The notes beneath the pieces were generated by a model, which had not been told where the DNA came from, did no database searches, and saw only the letters and a list, made by a program, of their open reading frames with translations. A stretch of 64,000 bases of DNA from Marinilabilia salmonicolor. GTDB taxonomy: Bacteria > Bacteroidota > Bacteroidia > Bacteroidales > Marinilabiliaceae. This document shows, piece by piece, positions 9,109 to 18,965 of this stretch; within the stretch, counting starts at the first letter, position 1, and each line of letters starts with the position of its first letter. The position numbers and the translations under genes are program-made. The DNA lies in the NCBI RefSeq assembly GCF_003003035.1, contig NZ_PVTS01000001.1, forward strand, positions 186,001-250,000. The letters run 5' to 3'.

Positions 9109-11997
9109 ATGAAAATTACAAGTCTTCTTTTTTCCTTCCTTCTTTTTTTTCTTCTTCATAGTGGATCAAATGCTCAGCAACCCGCAAACAGAGTCCTTAA
9201 CTATCTTGATTATACTACTCAATCTAAACCGGAGAGAGGCTTTCCTCTTTTTGAAAACGGTGATGCCGCCGTCTTATACGTGGCCAATTCTGATGAGGCA
9301 GGTGTAAAAAGAGTTGCTAAACTTTTGCAAAAAGATATTCTAAAAGTATCAGGCGTTGAGCCTCGACTGGTTATCAGCGATACCATTCCCGGGGCTGAAC
9401 ATTTGATAATTATTGGAACAATTGATAAAAGCCCTGTCGTTCAGCAATTAGCAGAAAACGGAGTTGTTTCTGTGGATGATGTGAAAGGGATGTGGGAAGC
9501 AACTGTGGTTACCACTGTTAAAACACCTGTCGAGGGTGTTCAGTCTGCTCTTGTAATTGCAGGAAGTGATAAACGCGGAACCATTTATGGAATGTTTGAT
9601 CTGTCGCAGCAGATGGGTGTTTCTCCATGGTATTGGTGGGCCGATGTTCCGGTAAAGAAAAAAAATCAGCTTTTTGTTAAAGGTGGACGCTATGTTTCTG
9701 AGAGTCCCAAAGTGAAGTATCGGGGTATTTTTCTCAATGATGAGGAGCCTGCACTGGGAAACTGGGTGAGGGAAAATTTTGGAGATTTTAACGCACAGTT
9801 TTATGATAAAGTTTTTGAACTGATTCTTCGTATGAAGGGTAACTTCCTGTGGCCCGCCATGTGGGGAAAGGCTTTTTATGATGACGATCCTCAAAATGCA
9901 GAACTTGCCGATGAGTATGGGGTGGTAATTAGTACATCTCACCATGAACCCATGATGCGGGCACATGTGGAATGGGATAGATATGGTGAAGGGTCCTGGG
10001 ATTATAATCGAAATGCAGACAAATTGAAGGAATTCTGGCGTGTGGGGATAGATCGTATGGGTGATAATGAAAGTCTTGTTACAGTGGGAATGCGCGGTGA
10101 CGGCGATGAGCCCATGAGTACCAACCGAAACATTGAACTTTTGTCTGAGATTATTGATAATCAGCGCAGAATTATTGCAGAAGAGACTGAAAAGCCTGCC
10201 AGCCAAACTCCACAAGTGTGGGCTCTGTACAAGGAAGTTCAGGATTATTATGACATGGGAATGCGGGTGGATGAAGATATCACTCTGCTCTACTGCGATG
10301 ATAACTGGGGCAACGTGCGACGCATGCCAGGAGAGGAGGAGCGTCAAAGAATCGGAGGCTCTGGTATGTATTATCATTTCGATTATGTGGGTGGCCCCCG
10401 GAATTACAAATGGTTAAATACCAGTCCTCTTCCCCGGGTTTGGGAACAAATGAAACTTTCCTATGCACATGGAATTGATCAACTGTGGGTGGTGAATGTT
10501 GGCGATCTGAAACCTATGGAATTACCGATTCAGTTTTTTCTGAACCTGGCATGGAATCCTGATGCAATGGGTACTGAAGAGTTGGATGCTTATCCTGGAT
10601 ATTGGGCAGCCCAGCAGTTTGGCGCCGAACATGCCGAAGAAATAGCTCATTATTTGAGACAATACACCAAATTTAACGGCAGACGGAAACCTGAGCTTAT
10701 ATCACCTGATACATATAGTCTTACATATTACAATGAATTTGAACGGGTGGTGACCGAATACGATGACCTTGCCCGTAATGCACGTGTACTTTACAATGAT
10801 TTGGCTGAAGAGCAGAAAGATGCTTTCTATCAACTGGTGTTGTTTCCGGTAGAGGCTTGTGCAAATCTCAACCGATTGTATTATGTGACAGCAAAGAACC
10901 GATTGTATGCCGGTCAGAATCGTGTGCTGACAAATGTAATGGCCGACAGTGTGGAATATCTTTTTCAAAAAGATCAGGAAATGGCCGACTATTATCATAC
11001 GGAAATGGCGGATGGAAAATGGAACCACATGATGTCGCAAACCCATATCGGATATACTTATTGGCAACAGCCCGAACAGAACAATATCCCCGAAACTCAA
11101 CGAATAGAGAATAAGAGTTCAGGTGAGTTGGGTGTGGCAGTAGAAGGTTCTGAAGAATGGGGGCCGGATGTTTCTCAAACTTTGGAAATGCCTGTCTTTT
11201 ATGAAATAGGGAAACAATCCGGATATGTGGAGGTTTTTAACAGAGGAACAATTCCGGTAGCATATGAACTGGAAGTCTCTGATTCCTGGATTGTTCCTGA
11301 GAGCTTGGAGGGGCAGATAGATACGCAGAAAAGAATTAGGATTTCGGTTGATTGGAAAAAGATGGTTCCCGGAGTTAACCAGGGGATTTTGACCATTCAG
11401 GGAAGAGATGATTCTGTTGATGTATTGGTGAAAGCACGAAAGTTTGCCCCCGATGAATTACAGATGATTCAGGGCTTTGTGGAAACCAACGGTTTCATTT
11501 CCATTGAGGCGGAACATTTTTCAGATAAAAACCAAGTTGATGGACTGGAGTGGCGGGTTATCCCTGATCTCGGGCGTACCGGATCTTCTGTTACCGTTTC
11601 TCCGGTAACGGCAGAGTCCAGGGCCCCCGGAGATGAGATGTCCATCGATTATCCTGTTCATTTTACGGATACCGGGGAGGTAACTGTTTACGCCCATTTT
11701 GCACCGACACTGAATTACACAGGTGGTGAAGGATTCAGATATGCAGTCGGCTTTGAAGGGGAGGAGCCTGTAATGGTTAATATCCATGAAGATGAAACTC
11801 ATGCCGACTGGCAAAGTTGGGTTGCAAACAATGTAAATATTCGTTCATCAAAGCATAAAATAAATCAATCCGGCAATCATATTCTGAAATTTTATATGGT
11901 TGATCCCGGCCTGGGATTGCAGAAGATTGTGATTGATTCCGGTGGGTTGAAGCCCTCCTATCTGGGTCCGGAGGAAAGTCCGTTTGTTTATCATTAA
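9109..11997 (+). CDS. Xylan alpha-1,2-glucuronidase, GH115
   Basis: GH115 enzymes remove (4-O-methyl)glucuronic acid from internal positions of polymeric or long xylan. The protein carries the family's conserved catalytic-domain block (YRGIFLNDEEPALGNW, GNFLWPAMWGKAF and STSHHEPMMRAH) and a long C-terminal beta-rich region; 962 residues fits the family. The frame is open up to a TTG at 9055, but the ATG at 9109 starts a clean signal peptide (MKITSLLFSFLLFFLLHSGS, then NAQQ), so the enzyme is exported. It is the first hydrolase after susCD. It probably works with the GH10 of the neighbouring operon at the polymer stage, whereas GH67 acts later on oligosaccharide ends. Confidence 0.93.
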   Translation: MKITSLLFSFLLFFLLHSGSNAQQPANRVLNYLDYTTQSKPERGFPLFENGDAAVLYVANSDEAGVKRVAKLLQKDILKVSGVEPRLVISDTIPGAEHLIIIGTIDKSPVVQQLAENGVVSVDDVKGMWEATVVTTVKTPVEGVQSALVIAGSDKRGTIYGMFDLSQQMGVSPWYWWADVPVKKKNQLFVKGGRYVSESPKVKYRGIFLNDEEPALGNWVRENFGDFNAQFYDKVFELILRMKGNFLWPAMWGKAFYDDDPQNAELADEYGVVISTSHHEPMMRAHVEWDRYGEGSWDYNRNADKLKEFWRVGIDRMGDNESLVTVGMRGDGDEPMSTNRNIELLSEIIDNQRRIIAEETEKPASQTPQVWALYKEVQDYYDMGMRVDEDITLLYCDDNWGNVRRMPGEEERQRIGGSGMYYHFDYVGGPRNYKWLNTSPLPRVWEQMKLSYAHGIDQLWVVNVGDLKPMELPIQFFLNLAWNPDAMGTEELDAYPGYWAAQQFGAEHAEEIAHYLRQYTKFNGRRKPELISPDTYSLTYYNEFERVVTEYDDLARNARVLYNDLAEEQKDAFYQLVLFPVEACANLNRLYYVTAKNRLYAGQNRVLTNVMADSVEYLFQKDQEMADYYHTEMADGKWNHMMSQTHIGYTYWQQPEQNNIPETQRIENKSSGELGVAVEGSEEWGPDVSQTLEMPVFYEIGKQSGYVEVFNRGTIPVAYELEVSDSWIVPESLEGQIDTQKRIRISVDWKKMVPGVNQGILTIQGRDDSVDVLVKARKFAPDELQMIQGFVETNGFISIEAEHFSDKNQVDGLEWRVIPDLGRTGSSVTVSPVTAESRAPGDEMSIDYPVHFTDTGEVTVYAHFAPTLNYTGGEGFRYAVGFEGEEPVMVNIHEDETHADWQSWVANNVNIRSSKHKINQSGNHILKFYMVDPGLGLQKIVIDSGGLKPSYLGPEESPFVYH

Positions 11998-12087
11998 TCC
12001 TTTTATTTATTGTATTTTAGGATGTTACCGGGTAAATGAATGAGGTGGAAGATGTTTTTTGCAAGTTATACGATTAAAGATTAAGTT

Positions 12088-13714
12088 ATGTTTAAACGTT
12101 TTTTTACAGGTTTTGTGATTTTGTTGTTGATGGCGCCATCTGTCATGGTAGCACAAAAAGACAAAATACCTTACCTGGCTTTCAGTGGGGAGACGACTCA
12201 ACTGATGGTGGATGATGCTCCCTGGCTTATGTTGGGCGGTGAGCTGGGTAATTCCAGCGCGTCCGATCCGGAGTTTATGGCTAAGATATGGCCTGACTTG
12301 AATGCAATGAAGCTCAATACAGTTCTGGCACCCGTCTATTGGGAACTGGTGGAGCCTGTGGAAGGAGAATTTGATTTTTCTTCGGTGGATCAATTGATCA
12401 ATCAGGCCCGAAAGTATGATACTAAACTTGTTTTGCTATGGTTTGGAAGTTGGAAAAACAGTATGTCCTGTTACGCTCCTTTGTGGGTCAAAAAAGATTG
12501 GAAGCGATTTCCCAGGAGTAAAACCAAAGAGGGTAAACCTTTGGAAATTCTGACGCCATTCTCCCGAAATAATCTGGAAGCTGACAAAGAAGCTTTTGTG
12601 AAGCTGATGGAGTTTTTAAAAGAAAAGGACAGCGACCAGAACACCGTGATCATGGTGCAGGTGGAAAATGAAATAGGAATGATTCCCCAGGCCCGCGATT
12701 ATCATTCTGAAGCAAACAAAGTTTTTAATCAGGAGGTTCCTCAACAAATTATCGGCCTGCTGAAAGAGGATAGCAAAGAAACACAGGACCATTTATCTGA
12801 GATGTGGAATTCCAATGGAGAAAAAGTGGCGGGTGACTGGGAGGACGTTTTTGGCGAAAGCCTTTATGCCGATGAGTTGTTTATGGCCTGGCATTTTGCA
12901 AAATATGCCGGCGAGTTAGCGCAGGCAGGGAAGAACGTTTATCCTTTGCCGATGTATGTCAATGCAGCCTTGAATTCCAGAGGAAGAAAACCAGGCGAAT
13001 ATCCATCAGCCGGACCGTTGGCACATCTTATCGATGTTTGGAAACTGGGAGCTCCTGCCATCGATGTTTATGCACTGGATATTTATGATGCGGGATTCAA
13101 TCATTGGTGCAATCTCTATCACTTGCCCAATAACCCTTTGTTTATTCCTGAAATAAGAAATGAACCAGGCAATCATGCACGTGTTTTTTATGCTTTTGGA
13201 GAACATGATGCATTGGGGTTCAGTCCTTTTTCCATAGAAGATACAACCGATCCTGCAAATGCTCCGTTAACCAAAAGTTACGATATTCTTCATCAGTTGA
13301 TGCCGCTCCTTGCAGAAAAGCAGGGAGAGCAAACTGCAGGGGTCTGGTTCAACAATGAACGCAGAGATACTTCCTTCGTGATGGGAAATTACAGGTTTCA
13401 CTTTAAACACGATTATACCCTTGTGGAAGCCGGCTGCAAAAGATGGGTCGGAGTGGCCTGAAACCGGCGGGTTGATAATTTCTATGGGGGAGGATGAATT
13501 TATTGTTGCCGGAACAGGAGTTGTGGTGACATTTGAAAGTCTGGACGAAAGGACTGAGGCAGGAATAGGTGAGATAAACCAGATTGAGAAAAACAAAGGA
13601 GAATGGATTCGCAAGTTCAGAATGAATGGAGATCAAAGTCATCAGGGAAGACATTTGAGGATTCCTGTGGACGAATTTGATATCCAACGTGTGACATTGT
13701 ATGAGTATAAATGA
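12088..13714 (+). pseudogene. GH35-type beta-galactosidase-like protein with DUF5597 C-terminus, frameshifted near 13420
   Basis: The first frame (12088-13461) encodes a signal peptide and a GH-A barrel with the GH35 acid/base in QVENEIG (Glu195) and nucleophile in FIPEIRNE (Glu355). After HFKHDYTL it runs out of frame and stops at 13461. The next frame, from about 13421 to 13714, encodes the missing end of the family: AKDGSEWPETGGLI, DEFIVAGTGV and a final strand before YEYK. Joined, they give about 541 residues, the normal length. The shift lies at the codon after CTT at 13420-13422 (one extra base or two missing). Both active-site residues are upstream, but the C-terminal domain is lost unless the shift is a sequencing error or is bypassed. 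Flanking genes are intact. Confidence 0.85.
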
Positions 13715-13730
13715 TTCAAAATAAGTAGAT

Positions 13731-15878
13731 ATGAGAAGAAATATTTTATTATTGTTTTTTCTGTTTTTTTCGATGCCGGGATTGATTTTAGCCGAATCTG
13801 GCGAAAACCTGTGGTTAAGATATGATAAGGTTTCGGACAATGTGTTTGACGACTACTCAGTTTTGGAGAAACTTTATGTGGAAGGAAACAGCCCTGTCAT
13901 CGGTGTGGCCCAAAATGAACTGATCAATGCCATTAAAGGAATGACTTCAGTGGATTTGGATCTCAGTAAAAAAGTTTCCGGAAGTTCTATCCTTCTTGGA
14001 GTCGGACTGAATGAAAAAATAGATGTTCAGGGGCTTGAAGAGGGGCTGGAAAGCTGTGGCCCGGAAGGGTATGTGATTAGAACGGTTGGAAAAGACAAGG
14101 AAACTCAGGTGGTGATTACCGCCAATACCGATGCCGGTGTGCTGTATGGAACATTCGCCTTTATTCGCATGATGCAGAATGAGGAGGATATTTCTGCTAT
14201 CAATGTGGTTGAAACTCCTAAATATGAACTGCGGTTGCTCAATCATTGGGACAATCTTGATGGCACCGTTGAGCGTGGATATGCCGGACATTCCATCTGG
14301 TGGAACCGTGAGAAAGATTTTAATGACCTGAGAGATCATTATCAAATTTATGCGCGTGCCAATGCGTCTGTCGGTATTAATGGGACCGTCCTGAATAACG
14401 TAAATGCTGCTCCCGAAGTCTTAACTGATGAATATCTGGAGCAGGTGGTTCGTATTGCCGATTTATTGCGTCCCTATAATATTAAGGTTTATTTGTCCGT
14501 AAACTTTTCGTCACCGGCTGTAATAGGCGGCCTTGAAGATTCAGATCCGCTTAGGGACGAAGTTCGCGAATGGTGGAAAGAAAAGGTGGAGGAAATCTAT
14601 GATGAGATACCTGATTTTGGAGGCTTTCTGGTTAAAGCCAACTCCGAAGGTCAGCCCGGTCCTCAGGATTATGGCCGTACCCATGCCGATGGAGCCAATA
14701 TGCTGGCAGAGGCTTTGGAACCTTATAATGGAATCGTAATGTGGAGGGCATTTGTTTATGCCCCATCCGGAGACGACCGGGCCAAACAAGCCTACACTGA
14801 ATTTGTGCCATTGGATGGCAAATTTCATGAGAATGTCATCGTTCAGGTCAAAAACGGTCCCATCGATTTTCAACCCAGAGAGCCTTTTAGCCCTGTTTTT
14901 GGGGCGATGGATGAGACTTCTCTGATGATTGAATTTCAGATAACACAGGAATACCTGGGCTTCTCCAATCACCTGGCCTATTTGCCTACGATGCAGAAAG
15001 AGACTTTTGAAAGCGATACTTATGCCAAAGGGCCGGGATCAACTGTCGCAAAAGCTACCGATGGATCTTTGTTTAGTCAAAAGCATACCGCCATTGCGGG
15101 TGTTGCAAATATTGGACGTGATGTTAACTGGACAGGTCACCATTTTGCCCAGGCCAACTGGTATGCGTATGGGCGTCTGGCATGGGATCATACTCTCAGG
15201 GCTGATGATATCGGTAAAGAGTGGCTTGGAATGACCTTCTCCAACGAGGATGCCTTTGTGGAACCCTCATTGAATATCATGATGCGTTCTCGTGAGGCGG
15301 TGGTAAACTACATGACTCCGCTTGGTCTTCATCACCTGATGGGATGGAGCCACCACCATGGCCCCGAACCGTGGACCGAAATTGAAGGAGCACGGCCCGA
15401 CTGGTTGCCCAAATACTACCACAATGCCTCTGAGGATGGTATTGGCTTTGATCGTTCAGAGAGTGGCAGTAATGCTGTGGAGCAATATGAGGAGCCGCTG
15501 GCCTCAATATACAACAACCCCAAAACATGTCCGGAAAACCTGATCCTATGGTTTCATCACCTTCCATGGGATTATACCATGAGCTCAGGCCTTTCATTGT
15601 GGGATGAGCTTTGCTATCATTACTATGATGGGGTAGAGGAAGTGCGACTGATGCAGAAAAAATGGGATCGAATGCAGGGACTGATTGATGATGAGCGCTT
15701 CGAACATGTGAGGCATAAACTGAAAATTCAGTCCCGTGAGGCCGAATGGTGGAGAGATGCCTGCTTGCTTTATTTTCAGACTTTTTCCGGAATGCCCATT
15801 CCTGCAGAACTTGAGCGACCAGTTCATGACCTGGAGGAACTGAAGAAAATAAAATTTGACATGACACATCACAATTAA
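13731..15878 (+). CDS. Alpha-glucuronidase, GH67
   Basis: GH67 enzymes cleave 4-O-methylglucuronic acid from the non-reducing end of short xylo-oligosaccharides. Family motifs are plain: RGYAGHSIWW, KANSEGQPGPQDYGR, GPIDFQPREPF and EFQITQEYLG. The catalytic set is predicted as acid Glu306 (NSEGQ) with Asp379 (PIDFQ) and Glu407 (TQEY); the spacings of 73 and 28 residues equal those of characterised GH67 enzymes. A signal peptide (MRRNILLLFFLFFSMPG) indicates export, probably to the periplasm. Length 715 is normal. The start lies 16 bases after the end of the restored GH35 frame. Confidence 0.96.
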   Translation: MRRNILLLFFLFFSMPGLILAESGENLWLRYDKVSDNVFDDYSVLEKLYVEGNSPVIGVAQNELINAIKGMTSVDLDLSKKVSGSSILLGVGLNEKIDVQGLEEGLESCGPEGYVIRTVGKDKETQVVITANTDAGVLYGTFAFIRMMQNEEDISAINVVETPKYELRLLNHWDNLDGTVERGYAGHSIWWNREKDFNDLRDHYQIYARANASVGINGTVLNNVNAAPEVLTDEYLEQVVRIADLLRPYNIKVYLSVNFSSPAVIGGLEDSDPLRDEVREWWKEKVEEIYDEIPDFGGFLVKANSEGQPGPQDYGRTHADGANMLAEALEPYNGIVMWRAFVYAPSGDDRAKQAYTEFVPLDGKFHENVIVQVKNGPIDFQPREPFSPVFGAMDETSLMIEFQITQEYLGFSNHLAYLPTMQKETFESDTYAKGPGSTVAKATDGSLFSQKHTAIAGVANIGRDVNWTGHHFAQANWYAYGRLAWDHTLRADDIGKEWLGMTFSNEDAFVEPSLNIMMRSREAVVNYMTPLGLHHLMGWSHHHGPEPWTEIEGARPDWLPKYYHNASEDGIGFDRSESGSNAVEQYEEPLASIYNNPKTCPENLILWFHHLPWDYTMSSGLSLWDELCYHYYDGVEEVRLMQKKWDRMQGLIDDERFEHVRHKLKIQSREAEWWRDACLLYFQTFSGMPIPAELERPVHDLEELKKIKFDMTHHN

Positions 15879-15923
15879 TCCGGGAGTAACCATTCCGATG
15901 CAACAACTAAAAAAAACGCTGTT

Positions 15924-17627
15924 ATGCACAATCTCAGAATCTTTATTCTGCTGCCATTTTTTATTTTAGTTAGTTCCTGCAGTACTCAGGAAGCTGCTAA
16001 AAAGGGCGCCTTTTTTCAATGGTACGAATACCAGGGGAGCGACAGTTTTTATGATGAAAACCAACTTATGGATAATGAGTATTTTAATCCCATCCTGAGT
16101 GGTTTTTATCCCGACCCGTCTGTTTGCAAGAAAGGAGAAGACTATTTTTTGGTTACTTCTACCTTTTCTTTTTTCCCAGGGGTTCCTGTTTTTCACAGTA
16201 CCGATCTTGTCAATTGGAAACAGATTGGTCACGTGCTGAACCGACCCTCGCAGCTGGATATTACAGATCAGGAGATCTCAGAAGGAATTTTTGCTCCTGC
16301 AATCAGTTACAATTCGCACAACGACACCTTCTATATGGTAACCACATTTGTTGGAGGTAACGGCAACTTTTTGGTAAAAGCAAAGGATCCAGCAGGCCCC
16401 TGGAGTGATCCGATTTTTATTCCGGAGGTTCCCGGCATTGATCCCTCATTATTTTTTGATGATGACGGCCGAGCCTGGATTGTGAACAACGGTAATCCTG
16501 AAGGGGATCCCATTTATCCCGGACATAAGGCCATTTGGATTCAGGAATACGATGTGGAAAAGGACGAGATGACAGGTCCGAGAAAAATGATCGTTGACGG
16601 AGGCCACGACATTTCTGAAAAGCCTATCTGGATTGAAGGACCTCACATTTATAAAGTTAATGGCTACTACTATCTGATGGCTGCTGAAGGAGGAACTGCA
16701 GAAAATCATTCAGAGGTTATTTTTCGTAGTCGGAATGTAACCGGGCCTTATGAAACGTTCGCAGATAACCCGATTCTTACGCAACGAAATCTTCCGAATG
16801 ACAGGGAAAACCCTGTTACTTCCACCGGACACGCCGATTTAATCAAGTTTGAAGATGGCAGTTGGTGGGCCGTTTTTCTGGGATGCAGACCTTATCTGGA
16901 GAATCATTACAATACCGGCCGGGAAACATTCTTGTTACCAGTAAGCTGGACAGAAGGATGGCCGGTTATCCTTGAACCAGGCAAAGAGGTGCCTTTGAAA
17001 GTGAAGTCTTCACATCAGTTGAATGAAAAACAGGAGGGGGATTTTGGCCTATCCGGAAATTTCACGATTAGGGATGAGTTTGAAGACGACTCTCTGGCAC
17101 TGTATTGGAACTTTATTCGTACCCCTCAAAATGATTGGTATGATTTGGAAGAAGGGAGCCTGAGATTGGACTTTCGGGGAGTGACTATGAGAGAAAAGAA
17201 GAATCCTGCATTTATTGGAAGAAGGCAGCAGCATAAGAACTTTATTGCCACCACTGAGGTGACAATTGCTTCCCCAAATGCCGGAAATCGTGCCGGGTTG
17301 GTATGCTTTAGAACAGAAGCGAATAACTATTTTTTGGGTGTAAACTTCGAGCACGGTGAGTTAATAGCTTTTGTGGAAAAAACCACTATTCGGCAGGGGA
17401 CTCCTGAAAAAAAGCGGCTGGCAATGAAGAAGACAGGGCTGGGAGCTGATGATTCCATATTACTTCGGGTTGAAGGGAATGGAGCATTTCTCGATTTTTC
17501 AATTTCAGAAGATCACCAAAATTGGGAGCCTTTGGCAGAAGGTCAGGATGCCACCTATTTGAGTACTGCAACGGCCGGTGGCTTTGTGGGAACTTACATT
17601 GGGATGTATGCAGAAGGAAACGAATAG
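15924..17627 (+). CDS. GH43 beta-xylosidase/alpha-L-arabinofuranosidase, lipoprotein
   Basis: Five-bladed propeller glycosidase with the GH43 triad: Asp64 in FYPDPS, Asp173 in PGIDPSLFFDDDG and Glu238 in WIEGPHIYK. The C-terminal third (about 360-567) is the concanavalin-like GH43_C2/DUF1349 domain usual in xylosidases. Lipobox VSSC (Cys19) places it in a membrane, probably facing the periplasm. It would finish the breakdown of xylo-oligosaccharides to xylose (or remove arabinose; sequence alone does not decide). Last gene of the xylan operon; a hairpin follows. Confidence 0.92.
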   Translation: MHNLRIFILLPFFILVSSCSTQEAAKKGAFFQWYEYQGSDSFYDENQLMDNEYFNPILSGFYPDPSVCKKGEDYFLVTSTFSFFPGVPVFHSTDLVNWKQIGHVLNRPSQLDITDQEISEGIFAPAISYNSHNDTFYMVTTFVGGNGNFLVKAKDPAGPWSDPIFIPEVPGIDPSLFFDDDGRAWIVNNGNPEGDPIYPGHKAIWIQEYDVEKDEMTGPRKMIVDGGHDISEKPIWIEGPHIYKVNGYYYLMAAEGGTAENHSEVIFRSRNVTGPYETFADNPILTQRNLPNDRENPVTSTGHADLIKFEDGSWWAVFLGCRPYLENHYNTGRETFLLPVSWTEGWPVILEPGKEVPLKVKSSHQLNEKQEGDFGLSGNFTIRDEFEDDSLALYWNFIRTPQNDWYDLEEGSLRLDFRGVTMREKKNPAFIGRRQQHKNFIATTEVTIASPNAGNRAGLVCFRTEANNYFLGVNFEHGELIAFVEKTTIRQGTPEKKRLAMKKTGLGADDSILLRVEGNGAFLDFSISEDHQNWEPLAEGQDATYLSTATAGGFVGTYIGMYAEGNE

Positions 17628-17643
17628 CCGGATTTAAAAGAAC

Positions 17644-17686
17644 TGAGGGGGCTGATTTTCGACAAATACGAAGATCAGCCCCCTCA
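17644..17686. terminator. Bidirectional hairpin between GH43 and the yeeE gene
   Basis: An 18-base inverted repeat with one mismatch (arms start TGAGGGGGCTGAT and end ATCAGCCCCCTCA) sits 17 bases after the GH43 stop, between convergent genes. No T-run follows on the plus strand, so it may act as an mRNA 3' stabiliser rather than a strong terminator. Confidence 0.7.
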
Positions 17687-17695
17687 ATACATTTC

Positions 17696-17759
17696 AAGTA
17701 AATGAGTGCTTTGGCGGCAAGCATATCGTAGCAAGTGGTGCTTTATGGACAAACACTAA
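17696..17759. repeat. Palindromic element family A, right half only (copy A1)
   Basis: Begins at the apical hairpin strand (AAGTAAATGAG), continues with the TTTGGCGGCAAGC motif and ends with the terminal inverted repeat TTTATGGACAAACACTA. The left half is absent; the GH43 terminator hairpin lies directly upstream. The terminal CTA is the TAG stop codon of the minus-strand yeeE-rhodanese gene. Confidence 0.75.
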
Positions 17760-18955
17760 CTACACCCTCCCTGTACCCGGGTAACCTTTTTTTGTACAGG
17801 TTTCTCCCGGGAAGCCAGATTTGCTTCAATTTCTTTCATCTTTTCTGCTGCCCGGCGTCTGAATAGTGCCACAGTTTGTTCCGATTTTGTGGGATTCTCC
17901 GGTATATTGATTTCTCCATAAAAAGTGTTTCTGAAATCCTCGGCAGTTACATCAAGTGCCAGACTGGTTGTATTCCCGTGATAACGGGCAACCAGACAGG
18001 CCTTTTTTGCCTGTGCCGGGGAGGCTCCATAGAAAACGTTGGTCTGAATGCGTTGATTGAGTAATTCCCGGTAGGCTGTGCTGTGCAAATCGTCCAACGG
18101 AATGTTGATGGCGGTGGCAATATGAAATTCTTCATATTCTTCGGGAGACCGAACGTCAATTACATTATAATGATAATAGTTGTTCATTAGCTCAAACGCT
18201 AGTTTGTCTGCATCAATCAGGTCGGGTTTGCACTCTCCTGCAGCTGCGCGAGCTTCCAGTTTCTCCATAGTAAATTCCTTTCGCGAAGGAGTAATCATGA
18301 TTAAAAGAACCACGGCCAGTGGAATGGCTGCGGCAATGGTCTTCTTTTTCCAGTTACCACTAAGGATGTGGACCGGTTTTTTGTTGACCTTATCCTCAAT
18401 CATGCCTGTTGCAACGAAAGCAAAGATAGCAACAGCCGTCAGAATCAGTGCAAAGGTGATTCTCTCTATGCCAAGCACGTCATAAAAAAGTAACGGACCC
18501 TGATTTCCGGCCAGATAAAAGTCTTCGAGCAGAGGAAATACTTCTCCAAAGGCAAAAATGCCAATGGTGGCTCCTCCAATGAATGCCCAACCATCCAACT
18601 TCCCTATGGCTGCCGCTGCAGCACTGGTTCCGGGGCAAAAACCTCCGATGATGAATCCTGCCCCCATAATTATTCCTCCGGTGATGGCAGATGGGAGAAA
18701 TGTAGGGTTCACAAAAATGATATCGGTATTGAGCATTTCCAGGTGGGAGAGCAGAACCACTCCAATCATCGCTGTAACGCCTGCAGTGAAGAATACTTTA
18801 AGTACAGTGAAGTCGTATCCGTAAAACAGACCTACCAGTTTGCGTGTGCTCGAAAAGCCGGCCTGTTCCAGGGCAAATCCAAATCCCAGCCCCACAATGA
18901 GAGCAACGAGATAGTTATATTCCGGAGATATTATTTCAGGTATTAATGGTGCCAT
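17756..18955 (-). CDS. YeeE/YedE-type sulfur-compound transporter fused to an inactive rhodanese domain
   Basis: The N-terminal ~245 residues form a multi-span membrane protein of the YeeE/YedE (TsuA-like) family, with the conserved thiol motif GGFCPGTS. The C-terminal ~155 residues form a rhodanese domain (NVIDVRSPEEYEEFH...AINIPLDDL), but the catalytic loop reads FYGASPAQAKKA, with Gly where the active Cys belongs. The fusion therefore probably binds or senses rather than transfers sulfur (inference). TTG at 18964 extends the frame, but ATG 18955 is the better start. The gene lies 10 bases downstream of the second yeeE gene, and its TAG stop is provided by the end of a palindromic repeat. 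Confidence 0.85.
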   Translation of the reverse strand: MAPLIPEIISPEYNYLVALIVGLGFGFALEQAGFSSTRKLVGLFYGYDFTVLKVFFTAGVTAMIGVVLLSHLEMLNTDIIFVNPTFLPSAITGGIIMGAGFIIGGFCPGTSAAAAAIGKLDGWAFIGGATIGIFAFGEVFPLLEDFYLAGNQGPLLFYDVLGIERITFALILTAVAIFAFVATGMIEDKVNKKPVHILSGNWKKKTIAAAIPLAVVLLIMITPSRKEFTMEKLEARAAAGECKPDLIDADKLAFELMNNYYHYNVIDVRSPEEYEEFHIATAINIPLDDLHSTAYRELLNQRIQTNVFYGASPAQAKKACLVARYHGNTTSLALDVTAEDFRNTFYGEINIPENPTKSEQTVALFRRRAAEKMKEIEANLASREKPVQKKVTRVQGGCS

Positions 18956-18965
18956 TTTTAACAAT

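Noticed and set aside
15277-15906. 209-codon minus-strand ORF inside the GH67 gene
   Set aside because: Antisense shadow of the GH67 C-terminal domain, no family features.
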